13,309 nucleotides of DNA from CAZXVW01 sp964644025 (GCA_964644025.1 CAZXVW010000123.1:1-13309), one strand, 5' to 3'. Counted from the first letter of the stretch, positions 1-8,556 are shown. Numbers and translations: made by a program. The notes: a model not told the origin generated them from the letters alone.

Positions 1-99
1 CAAACAAAGTAAAAGGTGCATTAGCAGCAAATTGCTGGAATCAGGCAACAGCACGAGAACCGCCCCGCTCGCGTGGCCGGCAATCCGTCGTGCCGCCGG

Positions 100-1269
100 C
101 TACTTCCGCTGTTGCTTGAGCCACTGTTGCAGTTCGTCGTTTTTCTTTCTCATCTCCTCGCCCCGCTTAAGGCTCAGGTCACAGTCAAAACGGGCAAGGT
201 AGTGCCACCGGCCGTGGGCGACACGGAACGTATGATACAGCCCCCACGTGATTCCCGGCCCCGGCTGGTGGTCCGTATCGACGAAACCGTCGGCGCGGTA
301 CACGCCGGCCGCCCTGGGAACCTCCAATCCGAAAGCTTTCGGCACGAAGTTCAACCCGTCCTCGGCATATTGCAGGCTGAACTTCTCCGGCCCCTGGTAC
401 AGGAGAGCGCAGACGCCTCTCCGATAAGGCCAGACGATGGTTTCATGTCCCCCGCAAATCACCGGGTTCAGTTCGGATTTCACATAAGGACCTTCCGGTT
501 TGGCCGCGGTCGCCACGCCCCAGGCGATCGGCACGCCCCACTGGGCGTCGCGCCCCATGGGCCCGTCCGGATGACCCTTGTAATAGAGCCAGTACTTGCC
601 TTCCCGCACGATCAGGGACGGGTCATGGACGTTTCGTGAGTCGAAAGCGCCGTCCGGCCCGGTCTTCAGTATGGGCTCGGGCGCTTTGGTCCACGGGCCA
701 TCCGGCGAGTCCGCCCAGGACATGGCGATCACGTTATGGGCGAAATCGCCCCGCCCGCGCCCTTGTTCCAGACTCGCCGCCGCCTGGTAAAAGAGGTAGT
801 AACGCCGATTGGCCACCAGCACATTCGGAGTGAAGACGCTGCGGTGGTCGAAGCTCCCCTTCGGGCCCCGGCGCACCGCGACGCCCCGTTCCGTCCAGGT
901 TTTGCCGTCCGGGGAGGTGGCATACCAAAGGTCGGCCAGGTCCCAGGAGTAAGCCCTCAGCATATCGGTAGCCCGGTCGAAGCCGACATGGGGCGGACCC
1001 TTGGCCGTTCTCGTATACCAGACGTAATACACGTCGCCGACCTTGATGACGTCGGTTGGATCCCTCCGCACAACACCTTCCTCGAAGCCCAGGCCTCTCG
1101 CTGGCGAAAAGCGGAACCGGGAATAGAACTCGTTGTCCTCCTCGTATTTCAATCCCAGCGTTCGATAGCGCTTCATGGCGGCGCTGGCGGCCTGCGTCGC
1201 CGCGGCGGGCAAGGCAGTGGCCGCGCCCAACCCGACCGCCTGGAGAAAAGTGCGCCGTTTCGTAGTCAT
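100..1269 (-). CDS. Tat-exported GH117-like glycoside hydrolase (five-bladed beta-propeller)
   Basis: The 389-residue protein begins at the ATG at 1269, preceded by AGGAG with a 7-nt gap; an in-frame TTG at 1275 is a worse start. The N-terminus (TTKRRTFLQ, then an Ala-rich hydrophobic run to about residue 32) is a twin-arginine signal. The body has propeller-type repeats typical of GH43/GH117 clan enzymes (YYVWYT, YYLFYQ, YWLYYKG). Candidate active-site residues are D70 (RRDP), D217 (NVHDPS) and H275/E276 (GHET). Their spacing (147 and 59) is close to that of the D97/D252/E310 triad I recall for the Zobellia neoagarobiose hydrolase, a GH117 enzyme releasing 3,6-anhydro-L-galactose. The tail after residue 366 is charged and probably helical. 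It is the last gene of the minus-strand cluster, 204 nt after the MFS gene. The family call is good; the substrate is inferred, and a GH43-like relative with another substrate is possible. Confidence 0.78.
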   Translation of the reverse strand: MTTKRRTFLQAVGLGAATALPAAATQAASAAMKRYRTLGLKYEEDNEFYSRFRFSPARGLGFEEGVVRRDPTDVIKVGDVYYVWYTRTAKGPPHVGFDRATDMLRAYSWDLADLWYATSPDGKTWTERGVAVRRGPKGSFDHRSVFTPNVLVANRRYYLFYQAAASLEQGRGRGDFAHNVIAMSWADSPDGPWTKAPEPILKTGPDGAFDSRNVHDPSLIVREGKYWLYYKGHPDGPMGRDAQWGVPIAWGVATAAKPEGPYVKSELNPVICGGHETIVWPYRRGVCALLYQGPEKFSLQYAEDGLNFVPKAFGLEVPRAAGVYRADGFVDTDHQPGPGITWGLYHTFRVAHGRWHYLARFDCDLSLKRGEEMRKKNDELQQWLKQQRK

Positions 1270-1276
1270 TTTCAAT

Positions 1277-1281
1277 CTCCT
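1277..1281 (-). promoter_or_regulatory. Shine-Dalgarno site AGGAG of the GH117-like gene
   Basis: AGGAG reads on the minus strand 7 nt before the ATG at 1269. It places translation start at that ATG, giving a compact N-region with the twin arginines at residues 5-6. Confidence 0.7.
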
Positions 1282-1473
1282 GTTTGGTGTCGAGGTAATT
1301 ACACCATGAAACCGACTCCCGGTTCACTGGTTGAATATGATGACGTAGTACACGCTGCAGGTGAAGCTGCGCATGTCCCCGAGCCAGCTTTTGGGAGCCG
1401 CGCCGCATCAGGGGGAACTAATCTGCCGCTCATCGGCTTCCGGCGCGGCGAATAGTACGACGCGAACCGCCTG

Positions 1474-2802
1474 TTACTCGATCCCCAGCTTCTTTTGCAT
1501 CGCCTCGAGCGTCACCCTTTTCGTCTCCGGGTAAACCAGCAGCACCACGAAGAACTGGATGACCATCATCACCGAGAAGAACACGAACGGGTATCCTCCG
1601 GAGGACTCGGCCATTTTCGGAAACGTGCCGGAAACCAGCGCGCACATGAACCAGTGGGTGAAGCTGCCGAGCGCCTGCCCCTTGGCCCGCACCCGGGTCG
1701 GGAACACCTCGCTGATGTACACCCAGATGACCGCGCCCTGCGAGAAAGCGAAAAATGCAATGTAGCCGATCAGCAGCCAGACGAGCATTTCCTGGTGGCG
1801 GTTGGTGAAGAAGATGACCGAGACCCCGGCCAGACAGGCCGCTGTGCCCACCGAGCCGACCAACAGCAGTGTCTTCCGGCCCAGCTTGTCGATGACCGAC
1901 ATCGCTACCACCGTGAACAGCAGGTTTGTCGCGCCGATCGCCACCGCCTGGAGGTCGCTCGACACTTTGCTGAATCCGGCCCGGGCGAAAATGTCATTGA
2001 GGTAATAAAGAAGGGCGTTGATGCCGGAGAGCTGATTGAACATTGCAATGGATACCGCCAGGAAGATCGGCATCCAGTACTTCCGTCTCAGCAGCGGCTC
2101 ACTCGCGCGTCCGTGCTCGGCATCAATCGATTCCACGATATCCCGGAGCTCTTCCTCGGCGTTCTCCTCGCCGATCCTCACCAGGACCTGACGCGCTTCG
2201 TCCACCCGGCCCTGTTTGACCAGCCAGCGCGGCGTGCGCGGAATGGCAAACAGCAAGAGCATGAATGCCGCCGCCGGCACCGCGCCCACGCCCAGCTTCC
2301 AGCGCCACTCCAACATGCCCAGGTCGAACAGCCCAACGATGTAGTTCGACAGGTAGGCGACCAGGATTCCCAGCACTACATTGAACTGGAACAGGCCGAC
2401 CAGTCGGCCGCGCCATCGGGCCGGCGAGATCTCGGCGATATACATCGGCCCCAGCACCGACGCGCCTCCCACTCCCAGTCCGGCAACGAACCGGAACGTG
2501 ACCAGCGAATACCAGCTCCAGGCGAAAGCGCAACCCAGCGCCGAGACAAGAAAGAACAACCCCATCAGCCGCAGGCTGTCCCGGCGCCCGTACTTGTCCC
2601 CCGGAATGCCGGCCAGCAGCGCCCCGACAATCGTTCCCCACAGGGCGATTGAGACCGTGAGGCCCAGCGAGCCAGCGCTCAAGTGGTAGATGGCCGTAAG
2701 GGCCTGCGTGGTGCCGGCGATCACCGCGGTGTCGAACCCAAACAGCAGCCCTCCCAGGGCGGCCACCAGCGTGCTTTTCACCAGTATCGAGTTCAGTTTC
2801 AT
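1474..2802 (-). CDS. MFS sugar transporter, sugar porter family
   Basis: A 442-residue inner-membrane transporter with about 12 hydrophobic segments, close to the family norm. Sugar-porter signatures occur in order: GFDTAVIAGT in TM1, GDKYGRRDSL in loop 2-3, YIAEISPARWRGRL near TM4, PRTPRWLVKQGR before the central loop, QLSGINALLYYLNDIF in TM7, DKLGRKTLLL in loop 8-9, YISEVFPTRVRAKGQ near TM10 and YPETK at the C-terminal end. The family usually runs sugar:H+ symport or facilitated uptake (XylE, GalP, AraE relatives). The ATG at 2802 has AAAGGAAG 13 nt upstream, a rather long gap; a TTG at 2865 would add 21 residues and is unlikely. Between a GH117-like gene and three sulfatases it most likely imports the released monosaccharide, but the sugar cannot be read from the sequence. 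Confidence 0.9.
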   Translation of the reverse strand: MKLNSILVKSTLVAALGGLLFGFDTAVIAGTTQALTAIYHLSAGSLGLTVSIALWGTIVGALLAGIPGDKYGRRDSLRLMGLFFLVSALGCAFAWSWYSLVTFRFVAGLGVGGASVLGPMYIAEISPARWRGRLVGLFQFNVVLGILVAYLSNYIVGLFDLGMLEWRWKLGVGAVPAAAFMLLLFAIPRTPRWLVKQGRVDEARQVLVRIGEENAEEELRDIVESIDAEHGRASEPLLRRKYWMPIFLAVSIAMFNQLSGINALLYYLNDIFARAGFSKVSSDLQAVAIGATNLLFTVVAMSVIDKLGRKTLLLVGSVGTAACLAGVSVIFFTNRHQEMLVWLLIGYIAFFAFSQGAVIWVYISEVFPTRVRAKGQALGSFTHWFMCALVSGTFPKMAESSGGYPFVFFSVMMVIQFFVVLLVYPETKRVTLEAMQKKLGIE

Positions 2803-2929
2803 GATGTGATTCGCGCTTCCTTTGTTCGAAGTCGCCGACAACGGACCCGGCAAGTCCGCGGGCAAATCTCAAGTATCCAACAAAACATTCTTGTCGTGCC
2901 GGGGGGATAGCCGCTCCCAGGAGGAAAGT

Positions 2930-3694
2930 CTAAAGGGTCCGCTCGGGGGGGCCGACGTATTCGATGCCTTCCGAGTCAACCGATTGTAACGGCTTGTAAC
3001 GGCTCTGTTCCTCGACGGCATGGGCGACCAGGCCGGCCACCCGGGAGATCAGGAAAAGTCCGTTGGCTGCCCGCTTGGGGAACCGGATCTCGCACAGCAA
3101 GGCGGCGATGGCGCCGTCGATGTTGATCGGCAGATGCCGGTCGGCTGCTTGCGAAACCGCGCGCTGGAGCGAATGGAGCTGCTCGATGTAAGGCCCCTCG
3201 ATGCCAAGTTCGGAGGCATAGTCCAGCAGGCGGACGACCCGAGGATCTTGCTGGTGCGCGCGGCTGCCGAAGCCGGCCACGCGGAGGCCCCGCTGGCGAT
3301 AGCGCTCGACCATCTCGGTGGCCGCCTCATAGGGATCCAGTCCCATGGCGACACACTCCTCCAGAATCGTCATGCAGTCCTCGATGGCTCCTCCGTGATA
3401 CCGGGTGATACCAAGGATGCCGGCCCCGACCGCGGAGCTGAGCGGGGCGCCGGTGCTCGCCACGGTAATGGTCGCCTTCGCCGTGGGAGCCGTCGGTCCG
3501 TGGTCGATCACCGCCACCAGAATCGCCGAAACCATGTTGCCCACTTTGGGCTCGGGAAGTTCGCCAACCAGGAGCAAGTAAACCGCCTGGCCGAATCCCA
3601 CCCGTCCAATGAGATCCTTGAGCCGGTAACCACGAACAAGAATACGGTCCGGGTCAACCCAGGAGACCGCTGTTTTCATCGCATCCGGACTCAT
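2930..3694 (-). CDS. Citryl-CoA lyase-like protein (short citrate synthase fold)
   Basis: At 254 residues this matches the short citryl-CoA lyase / ATP-citrate lyase C-terminal group rather than full citrate synthase (about 430). Visible landmarks are H100 in RYHGGAIEDC (equivalent of citrate synthase H274), the loop GFGSRAHQQDPR at 141-152, D193 in NIDG (equivalent of D375) and the end motif EYVGPPER. Relatives cleave citryl-CoA, or related acyl-CoA thioesters, to acetyl-CoA and oxaloacetate in the cytoplasm. The position where relatives usually have G-F-G-H reads G-F-G-S (S144), although H147 lies three residues on, so chemistry may differ. The ATG at 3694 has GAGGGGA 6 nt upstream. It lies 127 nt before the MFS gene and 156 nt after a sulfatase gene, so it may share their transcript. 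Family assignment is solid; substrate is unknown. Confidence 0.75.
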   Translation of the reverse strand: MSPDAMKTAVSWVDPDRILVRGYRLKDLIGRVGFGQAVYLLLVGELPEPKVGNMVSAILVAVIDHGPTAPTAKATITVASTGAPLSSAVGAGILGITRYHGGAIEDCMTILEECVAMGLDPYEAATEMVERYRQRGLRVAGFGSRAHQQDPRVVRLLDYASELGIEGPYIEQLHSLQRAVSQAADRHLPINIDGAIAALLCEIRFPKRAANGLFLISRVAGLVAHAVEEQSRYKPLQSVDSEGIEYVGPPERTL

Positions 3695-3850
3695 AAGAGT
3701 TCCCCTCGCAGAATCCTGACACTTCCCTTTGTACTACTCGGCGGCGGAAATGGGAAGTCCGTCCTCGGTTCCTTCCACACTCTGGACATTTGACCCCCTT
3801 TTCTCATCGGCCGCGGCCCGCGAAACTTGACCGTCCCGGGCACAAAAGCT

Positions 3851-5239
3851 TCAACCCGCCTTGCTCTGCGTGCTCGGGTGCGGTTTCACGAGCATTTCGG
3901 TCTCCACACCCCGGTCGCCTTGCTGCTGCATCCAGCGCTCGAGCTTACCTCGCAGAGCGTCGATGCGCTCCTGATATTCCGGCTGGCCGGCCAGGTTGTT
4001 CATTTCAAACGGGTCGGCGACAATGTCGTAGAATTCGACGGCCGGCCGGCGCAGGTAGCGCTCCACCAGGCGGGCCGCCGTGGCGTCGCTTTTCGCCTTC
4101 TGCACCCAGGAGCGCCAGTAGTGCTCCTGATCCCGCGTGATGAGAACATTACGGAATTCGATCTCATGGTTGAGGTTAAGGATCAGCTTGTCGGTCTGGG
4201 TGCGGACCGAACGCACGGGATAGCATTCGGCGCCGTCGATGATACCCCGGGTCGTATGCACGCCGTAGACTTCCGAGTCATGCTCGTCGGTCCTGCCCTC
4301 GAGCACCGCCAGGTAGCTGCGGCCGTCGAGCCCCGGAGGCGGGGTCCCGCCCGCGGCTTCGATCAACGTGGGTAGCGCATCGACACCCTGCACCATGGCC
4401 GTGGCGACAGAGCCGGCGCGCACCCGCTCCGGCCAGCGGATGATGAAGCCCTCGCGCAGCCCGACGTCGTAGCAGGTCCACTTGCCGGCCGGAAACGGCG
4501 CGCCTTGCTCGCTACAGTACAGGAAAAGCGTCTTCTCCTTCCAGCCGCTGGCATCGACGATATCCAGGCAGCGGCCCACCTCCCGGTCAAAGTATTCGAC
4601 TTCCGCGTAGTAGCGCGACAACGCGCTACGCGTTTCCGGCGTGTCCACCAGGTAAGGCGGCAGGGTAAGCTTTTCCGGGTCGTAGTGCGAGGCATCGCCC
4701 TGATTCCAGGGACCGTGCGGTTCATGGGAGCAGACCACTAGGCAGTAAGGCTGGCGGGCATCGCGCCCCACAAACTCCCGTATCGCATCAAAATCCAGCT
4801 TGTTCTGCGGACCCACCCATTCGAACGGGTAGGATTTCAAAGGCCCGAAATGCCGTTTGCCCGCCAGACCGACCCGGTAGCCAAGCTCGCGGAAGTAGGA
4901 GGGAAGCGTTTTGATACCCGGCTTGATCTGGCTATGGTTCGGGTAGGCCCCGTTGCGCACGGGAAAAATGCCGGTGTACATCTGCTGGCGCATCGGGGCG
5001 CACATCGCCGTAGCGGTGAACGCCCGCGTGAAACGTACGCCCTCGGAGGCCAGGCGGTCAATGTTGGGCGTGCGGACGTCCTTGTTGCCATAGCAACCAG
5101 AATCGCGCCAGGTCTGGTCGTCGGCAATGATGATGAAAATGTTGGGCTGGCGTGAAGCGCCCCGGCAGCCGACCCCGATCCAGGGGCCCGCAGCCGTTAC
5201 CGAAGTCTGCAGGAATCTGCGACGGTTGATCCGGTTCAT
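3851..5239 (-). CDS. Tat-exported type I sulfatase (S1_8-like)
   Basis: A 462-residue sulfatase starting at the ATG at 5239, with AAGGAG 9 nt upstream; a GTG at 5263 would add eight residues. The N-terminus NRRRFLQTSVTAAG is a Tat signal, and C25 (GVGC) is only a weak lipobox. The alkaline-phosphatase-like fold shows metal residues in IIADDQTW (D40, D41). C80 in CAPMRQQMYTG matches C-x-P-x-R-x4-T-G and is the predicted formylglycine. GKRHFG stands in place of GKWHLG, SHEPHGPW follows, and CSEQGAPFPAGKWTCYD replaces the usual SDNG site. I recall the SEQG...KWTCYD pattern from S1_8-type (heparan N-sulfatase-like) bacterial sulfatases; that subfamily is tentative. It would hydrolyse sulfate esters or sulfamates on glycans in the periplasm. 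It follows the upstream sulfatase gene by 53 nt. Confidence 0.88.
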   Translation of the reverse strand: MNRINRRRFLQTSVTAAGPWIGVGCRGASRQPNIFIIIADDQTWRDSGCYGNKDVRTPNIDRLASEGVRFTRAFTATAMCAPMRQQMYTGIFPVRNGAYPNHSQIKPGIKTLPSYFRELGYRVGLAGKRHFGPLKSYPFEWVGPQNKLDFDAIREFVGRDARQPYCLVVCSHEPHGPWNQGDASHYDPEKLTLPPYLVDTPETRSALSRYYAEVEYFDREVGRCLDIVDASGWKEKTLFLYCSEQGAPFPAGKWTCYDVGLREGFIIRWPERVRAGSVATAMVQGVDALPTLIEAAGGTPPPGLDGRSYLAVLEGRTDEHDSEVYGVHTTRGIIDGAECYPVRSVRTQTDKLILNLNHEIEFRNVLITRDQEHYWRSWVQKAKSDATAARLVERYLRRPAVEFYDIVADPFEMNNLAGQPEYQERIDALRGKLERWMQQQGDRGVETEMLVKPHPSTQSKAG

Positions 5240-5248
5240 CAGTTCGTT

Positions 5249-5254
5249 CTCCTT
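5249..5254 (-). promoter_or_regulatory. Shine-Dalgarno site AAGGAG of the Tat sulfatase gene
   Basis: AAGGAG on the minus strand, 9 nt before the ATG at 5239. It favours that ATG over the GTG at 5263, which lies upstream of this site. Confidence 0.7.
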
Positions 5255-5292
5255 TACACTCACTCAGAATGGCCGCCGGGTCTCGGGGCGCC

Positions 5293-6948
5293 TCATCTCC
5301 GCCTCTTGGGAGCGGGCACCACGTGGGCTCGCTTGGCCCATGCCTCCCACAGTGTCTCGAGTTGTTTTGCCCGCTCCGGAAACTGCTGGATCAAATCCCG
5401 GGTCTCGCTCCGGTCCTCGGCCAGGTTATACAGCTCCCAGGGACGGTTAGCTAAGGAGACCAGCTTCCAGTCGCCCTGCCGCACGGCCCGAGCACCGAAA
5501 TGCTCCCAGAACAAAGCCTCGTGTCCCGCGTGCTTCTTCCCCCGGAAAATGGGCGCCAGGCTCTTGCCTTCCAGCGGAATGATCCGCCGGCCCTGATAAG
5601 TAGCCGGATATCGAGCGCCAGCCAGCTCCACCGCGGTAGCCATGATATCGATGACATGGCCAGGTTGATGAGTAATCGAGCCGGGCTGAAGCTTGATCCC
5701 CCGTGGCCAGTACGCAATCAGCGGCGTGGCGATGCCCCCTTCGAATTCTTCCTTTTTCCAATAACGGAACGGGGTGTTGGAAGCATTGGCCCACATCGGA
5801 CCGATACCGGCGTAGGTGTTCTCCGGCCCGGGCAGCACCTTCTTGTCACGGGTATAGATGACCGGCGTGCCATCGCGCAAGTTCGACGGCCGGTCGAAGC
5901 CTGGGCGCATGTTCTGAGGTTGCTCCGGGCTGGCCCCGTTGTCAGATAGGAACAGGATCAGCGTGTTGTCAAGCTGGCCCATCTTCTTGAGCTTGGCGAT
6001 GATCCGGCCGACGCCCTGGTCCAGCCGGTCGACCATCGCCGCATGGACGGCCATTGCCCGGGCATCCCACTCCTTGTCGGGATTCTCCGCCCACCGTTGC
6101 TCGGGGTGGATGCGGGCGCTGAGCACGGCACGGTCCTCGGACAGAATGCCGAGATCCACTAGGCGCCGGTAGCGGTCCCGGCGAATCCGATCCCAGCCGA
6201 CCTTGTAGGTGTCTTTGTACCGGGCAATGTCAGCCGGCAGCGCATGCAGCGGCCAGTGCGGCGCCGTGTAGGCTACGTATAGGAAGAACGGCTTGCCGTC
6301 CTTGCCGTACTTGTCGATGAACTTCACGGCCCAGTCCGTGAGGACAGTGGTGTAGTAGTAGTCCTTGGAAACCTTCAAGACGGGCTTGGTGTTGTGGACT
6401 AGGCTGAAAGGATCAAAATAATCCACCACGCCCCAGATGGTTCCGTAGTGTTCCTCAAAACCACGGTTGACCGGATAGCTATCAAGGTCCGCAAATGGTC
6501 CGAGATCAATCAGGTGGCTCACCCATTTCGCGTTCTGCGGCGTGTTCTTGGTCCGCGAGAGGTGCCATTTGCCGACCATGGCCGTGTGATAGCCCGCCTG
6601 GCGCAGCACCTCGGCGATCGTGACCGCGTTCCGGCTGAGCTCGCCACGATAGCCGGGGAGGTGGTTATCCGTGGTCATCCGGCCGACACCGGCCTGGTGG
6701 GGATACAGGCCGGTCATCAGCGCCGCACGCGTCGGGCAGCAACGCGAAGTGTTATAGAACTGGCTGAAACGGAGGCCGCCCGCAGCGAGTCGGTCCAGGT
6801 TCGGGGTGTGAATCTCGCCGCCGTAGCAGCCGATATCGGAAAATCCCATGTCATCGGCCATGATGAGGACAATATTCGGCCGGGGAGCGCTCGCGGCCAA
6901 AGCGCCCAGCATAGTGCAAAACCAGCAAAGAAATAACACTCGCTTCAT
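5293..6948 (-). CDS. Secreted arylsulfatase (type I, AtsA/S1_4-like)
   Basis: A 551-residue enzyme with a Sec signal peptide: MKR, a hydrophobic core to about residue 17, and probable cleavage near ALAAS-APRPN. Sulfatase features follow in order: IMADDMGFSD (D32, D33), C70 in CCPTRAALMTG (predicted formylglycine; the first of two adjacent cysteines fits C-x-P-x-R), GKWHLS, YTAPHWPLHA and FLSDNGASPE. Length and the RCCPTRAALMTGLYPHQAG block resemble arylsulfatases of the AtsA (S1_4) type. It hydrolyses organic sulfate esters outside the cytoplasm; the natural substrate cannot be told. The ATG at 6948 lies only 6 nt after the stop of the upstream sulfatase gene and has no clear Shine-Dalgarno site, so translational coupling is likely. 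The C-terminus is basic (APKRRR). Confidence 0.92.
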   Translation of the reverse strand: MKRVLFLCWFCTMLGALAASAPRPNIVLIMADDMGFSDIGCYGGEIHTPNLDRLAAGGLRFSQFYNTSRCCPTRAALMTGLYPHQAGVGRMTTDNHLPGYRGELSRNAVTIAEVLRQAGYHTAMVGKWHLSRTKNTPQNAKWVSHLIDLGPFADLDSYPVNRGFEEHYGTIWGVVDYFDPFSLVHNTKPVLKVSKDYYYTTVLTDWAVKFIDKYGKDGKPFFLYVAYTAPHWPLHALPADIARYKDTYKVGWDRIRRDRYRRLVDLGILSEDRAVLSARIHPEQRWAENPDKEWDARAMAVHAAMVDRLDQGVGRIIAKLKKMGQLDNTLILFLSDNGASPEQPQNMRPGFDRPSNLRDGTPVIYTRDKKVLPGPENTYAGIGPMWANASNTPFRYWKKEEFEGGIATPLIAYWPRGIKLQPGSITHQPGHVIDIMATAVELAGARYPATYQGRRIIPLEGKSLAPIFRGKKHAGHEALFWEHFGARAVRQGDWKLVSLANRPWELYNLAEDRSETRDLIQQFPERAKQLETLWEAWAKRAHVVPAPKRRR

Positions 6949-6954
6949 TTTCGT

Positions 6955-8523
6955 TTATCGTTTCTCGGGTCTTTTCTTGGAGGGTTTGATCGAGCGCCAC
7001 ACGGGCCCCTCTTGCTGAACCTCGCGGAATAGCTTGATGAATTGCTGCTCTAGTTGCTCGAGGTCTCCGGCCTGCTTCCCGGTAAGCTTGGCGCTTTCGC
7101 GGGGATCAGCTTCCAGATCATAGGCCACGAAATTCTCCAGGTGCGTCTTCTTGATGAACTCCATGCGCGTCATTCCCGCCGCGGGTCTGGCGTCCTGGAT
7201 TGATCCCGGTGCCGCTTGCGGGATCATGTTGGCGAGGATCTTGCGGTTTCCGACCCGCATGGCAACCTCCTTACCTCCCCGGGCGTGGTAAAGCCACCAG
7301 AACATCGGGCGCCGGCGGGGTGAGGGACGGCCTTCCAGCAGCGCGGGCATGATGTTGACGCCGTCAATGACGCGGTCACTCGGGACCTTCGCGCCGGCGA
7401 CGGCACAGAGAGTGGGCAGGTAATCCGTGCCGATGACGGGATAGCTGCTGGTGACGCCGGCCGGAAGCCTTCCGGGCCACCGCAGGATTCCGGGAACCCG
7501 GATGCCGCCCTCGTGCATGTGCCCCTTGGCCCCCCGAAAGATACCCGGGGAACCGAAGGCGGTATCGGTGCGATGTTCCGGACCGTTATCACTGGTGAAG
7601 ATAACCAGCGTATTGCCCGCCACGTCCAGCTCTTCGAGCCGTTTCAAGAAGCGCCCGATGTGATAGTCGAGCATGGTGACACAGCCAAAGTAGCGCGCCA
7701 TTTCACTCGGCTTGGCCCGTCGGCGCTCGACATCGGGGCCACCGAATTTCAGCTTCCGGGCCGCCAGCTCGGTTTTCCGGTTCCGATACATCTCCAGGAA
7801 GCGCTCGGCGGCGACAACCGGAACATGCGGCTCACTGAACCACAGGAAAACACAGAAGGGTGCCCGGCGGTTCCACTCGTTGTCAAGCCAGTGGATGGCC
7901 TCGTTGACGACCACCTCAGACATCCATCCCGCCTGCCGCCCCAGTTTTCTCCCGTTGCGGATGAAACCGGTCGGATCCTTACCGAAGTTGCCCTGGTTGG
8001 CGAACCAGTAACCGAAGCCGATGTCACCCGGGTCCGGGTAGGCAGGATCTCCGAGAATTCCGCTGCAGTGCCACTTGCCGGCGAACATGGTCTGGTAGCC
8101 TGCTTCGTGCAATAGCCTCGGAAGACCGATTTCCGAGCGGGGGATGTACATCGGCGAGCCGGTGGTGATGAAATCATACATTCCCACGCGGTACGGTGTC
8201 CGGCCGGTAAGAATCCCCGTACGGGAAGGGGAACAGTTCGGACTAGCCGAATAGCAGCTGGTGAGGCGGACACCCTGAGAGGCCAAGCGGTCCAGGTTGG
8301 GCGTCTCGATAATGGGATTCCCATAACAGCCCAGGTCGCCGTAGCCCATGTCATCAGCCAGAAGGAACACGATATTGGGCTGCGGCGCGGCTGTCGCCTG
8401 TGTGGCCATCACCGGGGACAACAACACCGCCACGCTGAAAACTCGAACCCAGCCCCGGAAACGGCCAGTCCCCGGCGTCGGCCTCGGTGGTCCGCACGCC
8501 GAGCCTAACTCGGACACACTCAC
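6955..8523 (-). CDS. Exported sulfatase (type I, GALNS/arylsulfatase A-like)
   Basis: From the proposed GTG at 8523 this is a 522-residue sulfatase. Residues about 24-46 (WVRVFSVAVLLSPV...TQATAA) look like a Sec signal with a long N-region. Key parts are LLADDMGYGD (D57, D58), C97 in CSPSRTGILTG (canonical formylglycine motif), GKWHC, FSEPHVP, FTSDNGPE and the block FRGAKGHMHEGGIRVP, which is common in arylsulfatase A and N-acetylgalactosamine-6-sulfatase relatives. It is the first gene of the minus-strand cluster and ends 6 nt before the next sulfatase. The start is uncertain: no ATG lies before the signal peptide. The GTG at 8523 has GGAG 10 nt upstream and a TATAAT at the right distance. 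GTG 8544, GTG 8517 and a TTG at 8673 are alternatives. Confidence 0.88.
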   Translation of the reverse strand: MSVSELGSACGPPRPTPGTGRFRGWVRVFSVAVLLSPVMATQATAAPQPNIVFLLADDMGYGDLGCYGNPIIETPNLDRLASQGVRLTSCYSASPNCSPSRTGILTGRTPYRVGMYDFITTGSPMYIPRSEIGLPRLLHEAGYQTMFAGKWHCSGILGDPAYPDPGDIGFGYWFANQGNFGKDPTGFIRNGRKLGRQAGWMSEVVVNEAIHWLDNEWNRRAPFCVFLWFSEPHVPVVAAERFLEMYRNRKTELAARKLKFGGPDVERRRAKPSEMARYFGCVTMLDYHIGRFLKRLEELDVAGNTLVIFTSDNGPEHRTDTAFGSPGIFRGAKGHMHEGGIRVPGILRWPGRLPAGVTSSYPVIGTDYLPTLCAVAGAKVPSDRVIDGVNIMPALLEGRPSPRRRPMFWWLYHARGGKEVAMRVGNRKILANMIPQAAPGSIQDARPAAGMTRMEFIKKTHLENFVAYDLEADPRESAKLTGKQAGDLEQLEQQFIKLFREVQQEGPVWRSIKPSKKRPEKR

Positions 8524-8550
8524 GCGCGAGCGGCTCCAATGCACGCAGCC

Positions 8551-8556
8551 ATTATA
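8551..8556 (-). promoter_or_regulatory. Possible -10 box (TATAAT) of the sulfatase cluster
   Basis: A perfect TATAAT reads on the minus strand at 8556-8551. It would start transcription near 8544, leaving a leader of about 20 nt that holds GGAG (8537-8534) before the GTG at 8523. No good -35 hexamer lies 16-18 bp upstream (best is CGTCGT), so the call rests on the -10 box and layout only. Confidence 0.35.

Noticed and set aside
25..37. CAGCAAATTGCTG palindrome downstream of the GH117-like gene
   Set aside because: The centre is a single base, so it cannot fold as a terminator hairpin, and no T-run follows on the minus strand. The rest of 1-99 shows nothing I can name.
1270..1473. Spacer between the MFS and GH117-like genes examined for a promoter or terminator
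   Set aside because: Apart from the Shine-Dalgarno site no matched -35/-10 pair or stem with a T-run was found.
1495..2652. A long open frame (385 codons) antisense to the MFS gene
   Set aside because: Its composition is His/Gln/Arg-rich, as expected for the reverse complement of a hydrophobic protein gene; no domain is visible.
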